This document shows positions 36,901 through 47,496 of a stretch of DNA of 64,000 nt, piece by piece. The notes beneath the pieces are model-generated. The model was not told the DNA's origin, did no database searches, and worked only from the letters and a program-made list of their open reading frames with translations. The DNA comes from Trochalopteron elliotii (Eukaryota > Chordata > Aves > Passeriformes > Leiothrichidae): positions 10,007,601 through 10,071,600 of the forward strand of contig JANPWX010000054.1 in NCBI GenBank assembly GCA_024734555.1. The letters run 5' to 3'. Each line of letters opens with the position of its first letter. Within the stretch, counting starts at the first letter, position 1. The translations under genes and the position numbers were made by a program.

Positions 36901-39900
36901 GGAGGTTGCATGGGTTTAGTATTTTGGTAATCCCACTCCAGACTTCTGGGAGACAATGATTTCTGTTGAGGAGTGATTGCCAAACACCATTCAGTCTTAG
37001 ATAACATGATCCAAGGGAGTGGAGATATTCCAAGGGAATAACTGCATTTGCCCCATCATTTCTGATAATGTAATGGGCAGGAAATGAAAAAAGTTAGGTT
37101 TGATTGGAGAACAAATAATAAGTATAACAGCAAGGAAAATAACCAGGAGGCTGGGAATCCTGCATTTTACTTACATCCTAGCTTCAAAGCTATGTTTAGA
37201 AGCAAAACTGAAGTAGCTTAATGGACTTTAGCCCCTCACAAACTTTCCTGGATCCTGTGCTGACATGCTGATCTGCAGAAGCAGAGGCTGTTGCAGGTGA
37301 GGCCTACAGTGCTCGTGGTGTATCCCAAACAAGGCCTGTAGCTGCAAGTAGCATGAGATGAGAAATAATACTGAGATGCATCTGTTAAGCTGCAAGGAAG
37401 AAACCTGAACTACTGCTGGCTTTAGGCAGCTCTGCTAATGTCTGCTCACAAAAATACTGTGGCTGGCCTGTTGGAAAGGTGACAGGTGAAATTACAAGGA
37501 ATACTTTTGAAACATGTAAGCTTGTCTTGAGCCTCTCCAAATGTCTAACTCCTCAGCTGTTGAACAAGCACAGACATAAACCATTGTTTGAAAAGTTTTA
37601 GCTCCCACCTGCTATGTTATAAGCTGCAGTGGTAGGCCAAACCCCAGTGTTCCCTTGTTAAATATTTGAAGATGTCTTTATTGGCTCTGATTTAAAACTG
37701 CCTATCATCCCTCCTCTCTAGCATGCTGCAGGTTTCACATTGCAGCTATGGCAATTCAGGGGTTTTATCTTTGCTTCAGAAGTTACAGTCCCTTCCCTCT
37801 CAATACATGGGAACACTTACCAGAGATAACCTCAAGATCCTGCAGCATCTGGGAGGAAGCATCTCAGAAGAGACTGGTGTGATGAGGAGTCACTGATACC
37901 AGACGTGAGCACAGTGTGAGGCAAGATTGTAAAGAATATGCTCCCTTTCTGCTGTAATATCCAGCACCCCATACTACACCCTTTTGCCTAGAAGAGATCC
38001 ATCAGTGCTCTGAAAATGGGAGCCCAGCAGCAGTGCTCTGTCTGGTGAAAGATGTGACCCCAGATGAACAGAGTTGGCATCTTTGTTTATGGAAATACCT
38101 TTTTTCCTTTTCTGTTTTGTCTTTTTTTTTTCCAATTTACAATCACTTTCTATTTGTTTGTGCAGAAAAATAAACTTGTGATATGCACTTTACATGTGTC
38201 ATTTTGTCACTCTTTGCTTGGCACTCAGGAGGAATTGCTATGTGTACAGCACATGCATTTAGCACTACCTACTACAAACTTCTAAGGACAAGAGAATATA
38301 AGGAGTTCAGAAAAGGATGGGATGTCTCAGCAATAAAAACACCTAGGTTGGACTTAAAGCCTCTATACATTAAAAAAAACCCATGCAAGCAAAAACTTAA
38401 GTGAGATCCAAAACGTTGGTACTACAGACTATAAAACGCCCACTCACTGACAAGCTGAAGATATTTGTGGTCCAGCCTGAGCTGGCCTGCCCCATCACTG
38501 CCCCTTAGCCTGTTGTAACCTAAACCCTACCCTCTGCTTGTAAATCCAGTATCAGTGGAAGCTGGTCAGCTCTGATAAATCCAAATGTAAACTCTCACTA
38601 AACAATTCAACTTAATATTAACCAAGATATCAGAAAAACAAGTCAGTCAGAAAATCAAATGCATCTCATTGTATTCTCAGGCTCCAAATCTAATCCTAAC
38701 TCTAAACTTAATCCAATTAATGTTAAAGTCTACTCGGTTTCTGGGTCCTGAGAGGTTCATTGTGTTCCATTTAGGACAAATGTTAGCAGGTTGCCTTTCC
38801 TAGACATATCTCACTCACAGACAGCAATTCCTAAGCACTGCAAAAGACACTGGGATCAGCTGTAGGATTAGACTTCAGGCTCTGGACATTTGTCCAGGTA
38901 TAATTTTGTGGATGTTTGTCAGATTAATTGCAAGGAGGGCTTTCTTTTGCAGTGGTCTGGAGGTAGGTCTTAGGACTATCCAACATATTTCTGATTGACT
39001 TGCCATCAGAAAAGGCAGAAAGGGGCAGCAATGTTTGCTGATGCCAAACCTGAGCTTCTGTCCAACCAGAAGCACAGCTCCCAAAAAAGTAAGTATACAG
39101 ATGCACAGGCTGCAGATTAGGACTGCATCTTGTTTTGCTTAATAAATCTGACATAGTAGGATTATGAGCTGCTCCAGATGGTTTGACACATTGCAGGACA
39201 GTTGCTGTATCTAGGGCTCTTAATTAAATTCCCTGTTAACCTCTACAACCTTCTCAAGTGAGAGTCATTTCCTCTCAGAGCAGATCATGTCAGAAGGAGC
39301 CAGACAGACTTTGAAAAGTGGAACAGGAGCCTGCCAAGCCAAAGGATTACTAAACAGCTATGCAGCAGGCTAGGGATTAACCTGGTCTTCAGCGCCCACC
39401 TTAGAGAGAAAACCAGAAAGTAGTTAGGTGTCTAGTGGAGACATCTACTCCCAAACAATCATACCCGATGGAAGAGGAATGTGCAGCAAAGAGCCCAGCA
39501 GGGAAGTATGTGGCATACAGGAAAGACAAGGCTATTCCCCAACAGTACAGACCTATAGCTTCAACGGCCACTAGATGCTGCCACTGTTCTTCTCTGAGTT
39601 ACCTGGGGTTTTGGCATTCGCCTGATGCCCTAAGTCTAGAGGGTTTAAAATCTTAGGAAGTCCCTTCTTCCTAATCTATCCTCTTTTGACATTCACATAT
39701 GGTGCTGCTCAGTCCCACATACCAGAGGAGAAGGTCAGGCTCATACCAGAGAGTGTTGGCAGCAGGGGGCTTGCTGCAGCTCGGAGGGGGATTCCTGGGT
39801 CATGCAGACAAACAGGCTGCCCAGCAAATCACACACCATGGGAACGGCAGCTGTTTCCACACGCACTCCATCTCTACGGGCAATTCCTACATATTTCTGT

Positions 39901-42900
39901 CCCAGTCCTAGTCTTACTGTGCATTAAGCCCACCTAGTGGCATGACAGAGCCTGGCATTTACTGCTTCTCCTGTTTTGGTGCTATGAAGTACTGACAAGT
40001 CTCCCTGGTGTCTGTGTAAATTGGAACAGGTTAAGAACATGTGAAATATTTTACAATTTAAAAAATTATATTTATTTCATAATCATCACAATAACAATAA
40101 CCAGGAAAAAAGCACCAAATCAAGAGTTTTGCAACTTTTTTTCAGAACAGATTGAATCATGTTGGAATCTGCTGCTCATGAACACTTTCAACACAGATCA
40201 GTCCTGGGCATAAGGGAAAAAGGACAGCAAGGACAAGGTTTAATTCTCCATCTTTGAAAAATTAAAGTAGTGAAGACTGATGCTGTTTTCCTGACTTCTA
40301 CATGATCAAAATGTGCTCTGGAGACAGCTCTGCTGCTGATACTTCTCTGAAGTACTGCTTGTGTCCATCCAGCAGCGTAATAAAGCAGTTTCATATGCTA
40401 CTCTTGAAATGAGTTTGTAGGCGTTGACAGCTTGAAGTTAGACCATTTGAAATTAGGTGTACGAGAATGCAGTGTGAAAATAAATTAATTTTGAAGATAC
40501 ATGTCAGGGAAAGCAAAGCTTTGTTTAGGCTGTTCCTCAGGCCACTTAAACAAAGGGCATTTTTGGAAAGAGGGAGGTGGTCACAGTGAGACACAGACAG
40601 TTTCTTGTATGATCATAATCTCTCTGAAGTGGTGAAAAGTCCTACAGGCAGCACATGTGCTACCGCACTGGCATTAATGGAAATTCCATGTACTTGAGCA
40701 AAGATTGAATTTAGCCACCAAACCTCACCACAGTCCAGGTAAACCCTTCCACCCTAAACAAACCAAAACCACCTCAAGCACAGCTTGTAGTGATTTAAAA
40801 CCCTTAGCATTGACTACTATGAGTGGGTAAGATAACAGATACCACCTGAGTTCATTGCATTATTTATGGCAGGGATAGAAGATTGGAACAATATTCCCAG
40901 TGCAAAAAAGTCACTGACCTGCTGAACCTGGCACCATGGCAGGACACAAGTCAAATCTCTGCTAGACCCACAATTGACATGTATACACTTTTGAACTAGA
41001 CATTCCTATGTCTCAGGAGAAACCATGTATAGAAAGGAGAAAGGAGCAATATTTAGTTCTCAGTGTGGTAACTGAAAATAAAGACATATAATTTTATTTG
41101 AAGGCAGAGTAGGAGGTAAGAATCTCAGTTTAAGGTGTGTCTTGGTGCTTAAGCGTCAGACACAAGAGTGCATTATACAAATCACCCTATAAATGCTGGT
41201 GCCATACTAATAGGTTCAAGGCTCAGGCTCTGTTCATTCCTTGCAGATGGACTCTTAGGTCCCATGTCTCACCTGTTACATGTATACTCCTCACATGAGA
41301 CCTTGACTAGGCAAACAAACGCTTTGTTCCCGTCAGACCACGGTTCCCATCACTCCTTATAGCTGGACTTCAGCATCCTTGGCCTTGATCTCAACCCTGC
41401 TTGCCTCCGGCCCTTTGGGCTGGGGCTCCACAGCAGACTCTTGTCTCCTGGAGTTAGCTCACCCTGAACTGTCAGTACCTTGTTCCTGGTCCTAATTGCA
41501 GGCTGTGCCTGCTCATAGTCTGATTGAGATCCTCACACACCATGCTAGACATGCCTTCTCTTCATCTTGCTATTGCTTTTCCCTAGTCTCTCTCGAGTTT
41601 TATAAGAGGGACCTCATCTGTTTCCTGTTCACTTCCAATTACCATAGGGCACTCTGCTCCCTTCCAGCATGCTCAGCTTCTCTCTCTGTTGCAGCTGCCT
41701 GGGGTGGGAGGAAGCAGAGGTGCGCCAGGTCATGTGACAGGGAAGAGCAACCACATGCTTCCCTGCTTCATCATCTTTTGGAGCTGCACCATGCCTCAAA
41801 ATCCATCAGGTTCCCACATGATATCCAGCTGGCACAAACTGTTCCCCTAAGGTGTAATTTGTGCTCAGGAAGGCACAGGAGATGACTGGAGAAATAAAAC
41901 AACACCTATAAAGTGGTCTGAAAACAGCTGCTTGGAAGCAAGAAGGGAGGAGGTAAAGTTTAGCATCAGCCTAGTTACTGCAAACAGGTATCATATAGTG
42001 GTACCTGCATTTCTCAACTTCTCACCTGATGATAGAAATCACATTAATTTCTCAGATGATTATCAAAATGGAGCTAGAAACTTCTTAAATTTAGATGTAA
42101 CTCTACCTCATGCCTTTGGGAGAGGCAAAGGGCTCTGATTTTAAGCAATAAAGCAGCACACTGTGTTTGTTCTCACTCTGCTCCCTCCATATGCCACCAC
42201 CTTGTGGCAGGCAGTGCCTCCCTTGATGAATGATGAATGAGAGTTTACAGCACAGGGAATTTGAATAGGAGAGCAGCATCTCAAGGAGCACAACTAGATG
42301 TCACAGCAGACACTGGCCACTCTGGCCAAATGTCAAGCATGGTGCTAAACCAATCCAGAAGAATTAATGTGTGAGAAAAGTACTCCTCCTTGTACAATGT
42401 GCAGTGAGCAGGGCTTGGCAACACCAAGAGACCCACTCCTCTGTGGCACCTGCCCTTGTGCAGGGTGGGTGTGATGTGTGGACAGATGGTCAGCTGTGAC
42501 AGTAGCATTTGACACCCTCCAGCTTTGTGCAGATGTAAATGCCTTCACCAGGCATGAAGCTCTGTGATGCTGCCCAGAGCAGACAGTGGGTGTTTACAGT
42601 TTAATTGTGCTTATTTTACACTGGAACTGCTCCAGGGATTTGCTCCTGAATCACCAGCACGGGAGTGTGAGGGCAGGATCTGGGCTGGACATCACTCTGG
42701 TGTATCATCCCAGCTCAGAGAAGGATGCAGTGCTCCTGTTGGTAGTGGAAAGCATGTCATGCTCTTACAGTAGATACAAATGAGGGAGAATCAGAGCTGT
42801 GAAATAGGCACAATGCAAGGTATACACTGTGGTTATATGCATGCAAGCAAGAGGAAAATGGGAAACTTTCAGCCAGAAGAATGCCATATGTGCCCTAACT

Positions 42901-43960
42901 CCAAGCAGGATATAAAAACTGTTTATTGCCTATAGGAATGTTACAGCAGTCTTCTACAGGACCTTCCTAACGGTACTGGGGATTAACACTTAGTGCTTTC
43001 AACCCTGTTATCACACTGCAAAGCTTTATATGCATTTGGTGCAGGAAAAACACAACAGCAAAGTCCAGGGAAAATGGAACGTGGCTATCTCCTGATGTTC
43101 CTTTATGTCAACTTTGCTTGCAATTCTCTGTGCAGATGATTCTACTACAACCACAACTGTGTTTTGTTTTTTTTCCTCCTCACTAAACTCTAGAATTATT
43201 CAGTGGACAACTTGATTTTGATCCAATAGGGATTCAATCTTCCAATATTAAACAGAAAGGCAATGTTTTCTGCCTCATTCAGAAGCTGAAAGGTATGTGC
43301 ATCTTTAAGTATTCCAGTAAAATGAGGTATGTTTCCTTCATCCTAAAACCAGAACCCGATTTGGTAGGCAGGAAAAAGAGGGAGAGTCACCTCATAATGA
43401 ACAGAAGTTAAGGGGAGTTATTTGTATAAAATAACAATAACAAAGCTGCACCAAATTCAGGATATCAACCCTATTTCTGTCATTAATCAGGAAATTAATT
43501 TCCTTGCTTTTTGATTCAGTTGGGTTTCCCATACATATTAAATAGCTACTTCCCAGAATTCTGTAAATAGCTTTCTACACTTTGTTTTTTCCTACTACTT
43601 CTTGTTTCATGCATACCGTTATTCTGCTTCTTTATTTTCTGAAGCATTTTAGGAAATACATATGACAGCCTAGAGGACACTGGGGTGAATGATTAAGAAG
43701 GTGCAGAAGGAGGGTGTAAAACAGAGCAAGACCCAAGATATTTTTTGAGGCATTACTGACAAACAGGATATTGAGAAGGTTTTATGAATTGCATCAAAAA
43801 GCAATAGGAGGAGGAAGAGAACTGCAGGTTTAACTGAACAAAGGAGGAAGAAGTGAGCTGCCTATGGAGTGCCTGGTTTTCCAGGACATTAAGACAGTGA
43901 CTGCAGGAGACCTCCTGCAGGAGACTGGAGGTGCAACCTTTTCTTTTCCCCTCTCCTCAG
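36901..43960. other. Intergenic region between SYNPO2L and MYOZ1
   Basis: About 7 kb of unique-looking AT-rich sequence. I recognise no exon, RNA gene or transposon. Chance AATAAA motifs and a TATAAAA at about 42911 are present; the TATAAAA could mark a promoter, but no donor-bearing exon follows as clearly as the one at 44253. ORFs such as 41496-41885 have no family resemblance. Confidence 0.6.
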
Positions 43961-44005
43961 GGATGGCAGCAGTGCTATCTGAGAGTCTGCCCTCTGGGCC
44001 TTTGG

Positions 44006-44015
44006 CTATTAATAA
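44006..44015 (+). promoter_or_regulatory. MYOZ1: MEF2-type site in the candidate MYOZ1 promoter
   Basis: CTATTAATAA matches the MEF2 consensus YTAWWWWTAR exactly and is AT-rich enough to double as a weak TATA element. It lies 238 bases before a perfect-consensus donor that could end the non-coding first exon of MYOZ1. MEF2 control of muscle Z-disc genes is established; its use here is inferred. Confidence 0.4.
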
Positions 44016-44029
44016 CTGCAGGATGCCTG

Positions 44030-44253
44030 TGTGAGCAGCCTTCAGGAGTCAAATTCACAGCACTTTGCATCAGCACTTTGTGCTGGGCAGAGCCTCCCTG
44101 CACCCAGGCACCCTGGGAGAGCGGGGCTGCTGGACAAGCCTCCCCAGGCAGCACCCAGAGACAGCACCCAGAGACAGGCTGGGAGGAAGCAGCCACTGCT
44201 GAGCTCTGGGGCAGGTGTGTGAGCTGGTCTGAGCCTGGCACTGCAAGCCTGAG
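44030..44253 (+). other. MYOZ1: Putative non-coding first exon (5' UTR) of MYOZ1
   Basis: A locally G+C-rich stretch ends in CCTGAG|GTGAGT, a consensus splice donor at 44254, 2.05 kb upstream of the acceptor of the exon with the MYOZ1 start codon. Mammalian MYOZ1 also has a non-coding first exon. The 5' limit is a guess placed just after the MEF2-type site. A 13-bp unit, AGCACCCAGAGAC, is directly repeated near 44150-44175. An open frame of 108 codons crosses it but resembles nothing and lacks conserved character. Confidence 0.45.
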
Positions 44254-46304
44254 GTGAGTTGACTGGGCAGCAAAATAGTGCAGGTGCTGGAGAAGTAAAG
44301 ACTGGTTTGGCTTGCAGCACCAATGACTGCTGCAAAGATCGAAGCACAAAAACACAGAGAAATTGAACCAGGGGACAGAGCTGAGGGAGAAAAGCCCTGG
44401 TTTTATGTAGAGATAGTAAGGATGGGGTCTGAGGCTCCAGCAGCTTCTGGGAGGGCTGAGAGAGCAGTAGTACCATGTAACTCTGGTTACATTGCTGTCC
44501 CTTTCCTTATGCTAGACCAATTGCATGCAGTGGGTTTTTCAATCTTCAGTCCTGCTGGATTGGTAAAGGACAGCAGAATGGGATGGACTTGTCTTCACTA
44601 CTGCTTGGGAATTAGTGTGATGAGCACAGCTCCCCACCATGGCTCTTTCTGCCTTGCCCCAGGGAATCCGTGTTTGTGGCATACAGATGATTTTTCTCTG
44701 TTTTGCCAGTTTTAGGAGCCATCAGATGGGCCATAACCTCTCACCCCTGCTGTCTCCTGGCAGCATTGCCCCTTTCCTGTCAAGCAGGGCCTGCTGCTTT
44801 TATACGGCCAAGCAGATGTCTGGCTGCTTGCAGAGAATGTGCAGCGCGTGCGTCATGGCTGCACCTGCTCACACTTGCCTTGGGAATACCCCAGCATGGG
44901 CTCGTTTATGATGTGAGCTACACAGGCAGCATCTCAGGAAAAGGAAAAGCCTTCAAATCTGAAAGAAAAACTAATCCAAGGGAGTATCTGCCAATGTGAT
45001 TGACACTGTTTTGTTGTGGCTGGGCTTCTTTTAGCAGTTATCACCACTCCATCACATAAAAATCATGTTGCAAAAGAAGTAATGGTGGAATGATACTTCA
45101 GAATACACAGGAGATAAAAATGTCTTGATCAGAAGGGCACAAACTCCTAGTTACAGCTGTTTGCTTGCTAGTTTTAAAATATAACTCGTAGTTCAAGTAA
45201 AATGCAAAGAATCACAAGGACAGAGGTGGTTAGTTATTGCTGCTGCTGAAGCCAATGGGTCTTTGCCCATTTTTCTTTGTGTTCTATTGCAATATATTAG
45301 GTGGGGATCTGTCCCCTATATGCTGTTGTTTGGGCATGGACAGTGGTGAAGTGAAGGCAAGACATTTATTCTACTTGCATTGTGTGCAATAACCCCTAAG
45401 AAGGACTGTCAGAAGCTGCCTGAAATGGAATTGCTGAGATTACTCCTGATTTTCCCTGGCTTTGCAGTTCAGATCTCTCATCCTATCTGGGGACAGAGAT
45501 GGGGAACACTGTACCAGAAGAAATCTCCTTCTCCTCTTTCCCCCTTCAAAATGGCATGGGATAAGATCAACACATAAGATACAGATGCAAGTGACTTCAA
45601 ACAAATTGGGTGAACAACTTTAACAGGTTTTCCTGTGCCTTCCTCCTTCAGCTTTTCTGTAATAAAACAGTAGCAGTCATAAAAGACAGAACTACTTGGA
45701 ATTTTGTTTTGTTTCTTTTTTTTTCCCTTCCAAACTTGCAGTCTGGTGACTTTCTGAATACCTATTCCAATTCTAAAAGGACTATCTAAATATCCAAATC
45801 AAAATCACACATGATGCAAAGTGCTCCAAATAACTCATGGACAGACCTGAAATCTTTATCCAAAAGTAAATATTACCATCTAATGATAACTGCATGTTGT
45901 TATAACATTGCATCATAGAGCAAATTTTCAAAGTGACATCCTGTTGCTGCAGCACAAGATGATAACAGAGTATCCCTACAGCACTTGTGGATTCTGGGAG
46001 ACTGCCTCGTTGCAATTAAATTGCCTCTTTTGGATGACAGTGCTATATGGCACGCTGGCAATGCTTCTGCTGGGATCTGCTACCATATTTTGTCAGAATG
46101 CTGGGTCTCCAGAGAACCCCAGAATGGCCTGCTGATGATACCCTGTATGGCATGATACCTTTGTTAGCTCCATCATGGGAAAGGGATAGAAAAGAACCTG
46201 TGTGTGAAATGAAGGCTGTGCATCTTTTACCTGTAGATGGCAACTAAAAGAGAGGAAAGAAATACATTTCCAGTGTTTCATTCTCCATTTCCTTGTGTGT
46301 TTAG
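44254..46304 (+). other. MYOZ1: Putative MYOZ1 intron 1
   Basis: If the upstream exon is right, this 2-kb stretch is the intron in the 5' UTR, ending in ccttgtgtgtttag. I see no repeat or exon in it. ORFs at 44323-44999 are not recognisable proteins. Confidence 0.45.
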
Positions 46305-46330
46305 AGCAAAGCAGAGAACTCTTTGTGGGA

Positions 46331-46406
46331 ATGCCCCTTGCAGGGACTCCTGCTCCTGTTAAAAGGAAAAAGTCCACTAAACTCATTGGGAAGCTGACAC
46401 ATGAAG
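46331..46406 (+). CDS. MYOZ1: MYOZ1 coding exon with start codon
   Basis: Myozenin-1 (calsarcin-2, FATZ-1) is a Z-disc scaffold, mainly in fast skeletal muscle, that links alpha-actinin, filamin C, telethonin and ZASP and tethers calcineurin. This exon begins at 46305 after tgtttag; the ATG at 46331 opens MPLAGTPAPVKRKKSTKLIG, matching the mammalian N-terminus with its basic KRKK cluster. It encodes 25 residues and one base of codon 26, with donor GAAG|gtaaga (phase 1). The whole gene encodes 294 residues in five coding exons (human 299), all joining in frame with intact splice sites. Fast-muscle expression is assumed from the family, not from this sequence. Confidence 0.93.
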
Positions 46407-47314
46407 GTAAGATATGCAAAACTGCACATGTAAGAATTGTTTAAATTTCAACCTGAATTTCAGCCTTTAAAATTTCACACCTTGTCTGACTGAACTCCCA
46501 AAACAAGACATGCAGTGAACATATCACGGGGCAGAGCCACAAATTTTACTGAAGCCCAGCCTTCAACCACGTCACATTTTCTATTTTACAGCTGAAAAGC
46601 ATTGCACACACTCAAGTCGAAAGCTGACCTAGATTACACTCTGTAAACTTGTATTCTCCTGCAGCATTAATTTGGATGCACACCAGTGTAAATTGACAGA
46701 AAACATGATCTTTTACAGGTGTCAATATTACAGTGCCTAGATACATTCTACGTTGTTCTCTCTCTTATAACCTTTGTCTCATACTTATTTTCTCCTCTGT
46801 GTGAGAGAGTTTCTTTGATTCCAGCACTCATTACCTGAAAAAGACAAAGTCTCTTAGAGAAGTTAATAGAGCAGGAAGAATATAACCTGGAACATTTTTC
46901 TTTCTACAGAACATGTGTATATTGGATAGGGTAACTTTTAAATAACTGTGATGTCCTTATCTTTTCTTTACTTTTGACAGCATGAGGAAAGTTTTAGAGG
47001 TTTGGAAAAGTAGTCATTTTAGGCAGTACCAAGAAATATTGCTGCACTGACTGAGATGCTGCAGATGTGGGAGACACTCATCTAACTCCACCCCTATACA
47101 ACTCCTCTCTGCAGATTTGCCTTGCTTGCAATCCAGAGTAAATCCCAAACATCTGTATCCAAAGTGTCATCAATGTAAAACTTGGTGCATAGATAGTTTC
47201 CTAAAATCTTAATTTAGAAGATAATTTGGGTGTTTTGAAATGATGCCAGGAAGCAATAGACAAAAACATGGACCAGAGTACTTCCTAAAGTGTCCCACTG
47301 TATATGTTTTGTAG
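46407..47314 (+). other. MYOZ1: MYOZ1 intron 2
   Basis: A 908-base intron with donor gtaaga and acceptor tatgttttgtag. No repeat, exon or RNA gene is seen in it. Confidence 0.9.
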
Positions 47315-47496
47315 CCATGCCACAAGAGGTGTCCAAGCTGAACCTGGGGAAGAAGATCAGCATCCCCAGAGATGTGATGCTAGAAGAACTTTCTCTCCTC
47401 ACTAACAAAGGATCCAAAATGTTCAAATTACGTCAACTGAGAGTGGAGAAGTTCATTTATGAGAATAACCCTGATGCCTTCACTGACAATTCTGTG
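47315..47496 (+). CDS. MYOZ1: MYOZ1 coding exon: conserved N-terminal calsarcin block
   Basis: The exon encodes residues 26-86. LNLGKKISIPRDVMLEELSL (34-53) and KGSKMFKLRQLRVEKFIYE (57-75) are nearly identical to mammalian MYOZ1 and form the most conserved N-terminal part of the calsarcin family. The second block matches, without gaps, a motif found three times in SYNPO2L upstream (see findings). An internal ATG at 47317 opens a 61-codon frame, but it is only the exon continuing the upstream frame. The exon ends in phase 0 at TCTGTG|gtaagt. The next exon lies 7.4 kb away. Confidence 0.96.

Noticed and set aside
42911..42918. TATAAAA as the MYOZ1 promoter
   Set aside because: No good splice donor follows nearby; the MEF2 site and consensus donor at 44.0-44.25 kb fit better, though I cannot exclude it.
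43931..44476. Overlapping ORFs of 63-144 codons on both strands
   Set aside because: They have no family resemblance; the G+C-rich stretch is better read as the MYOZ1 5' UTR exon and promoter.
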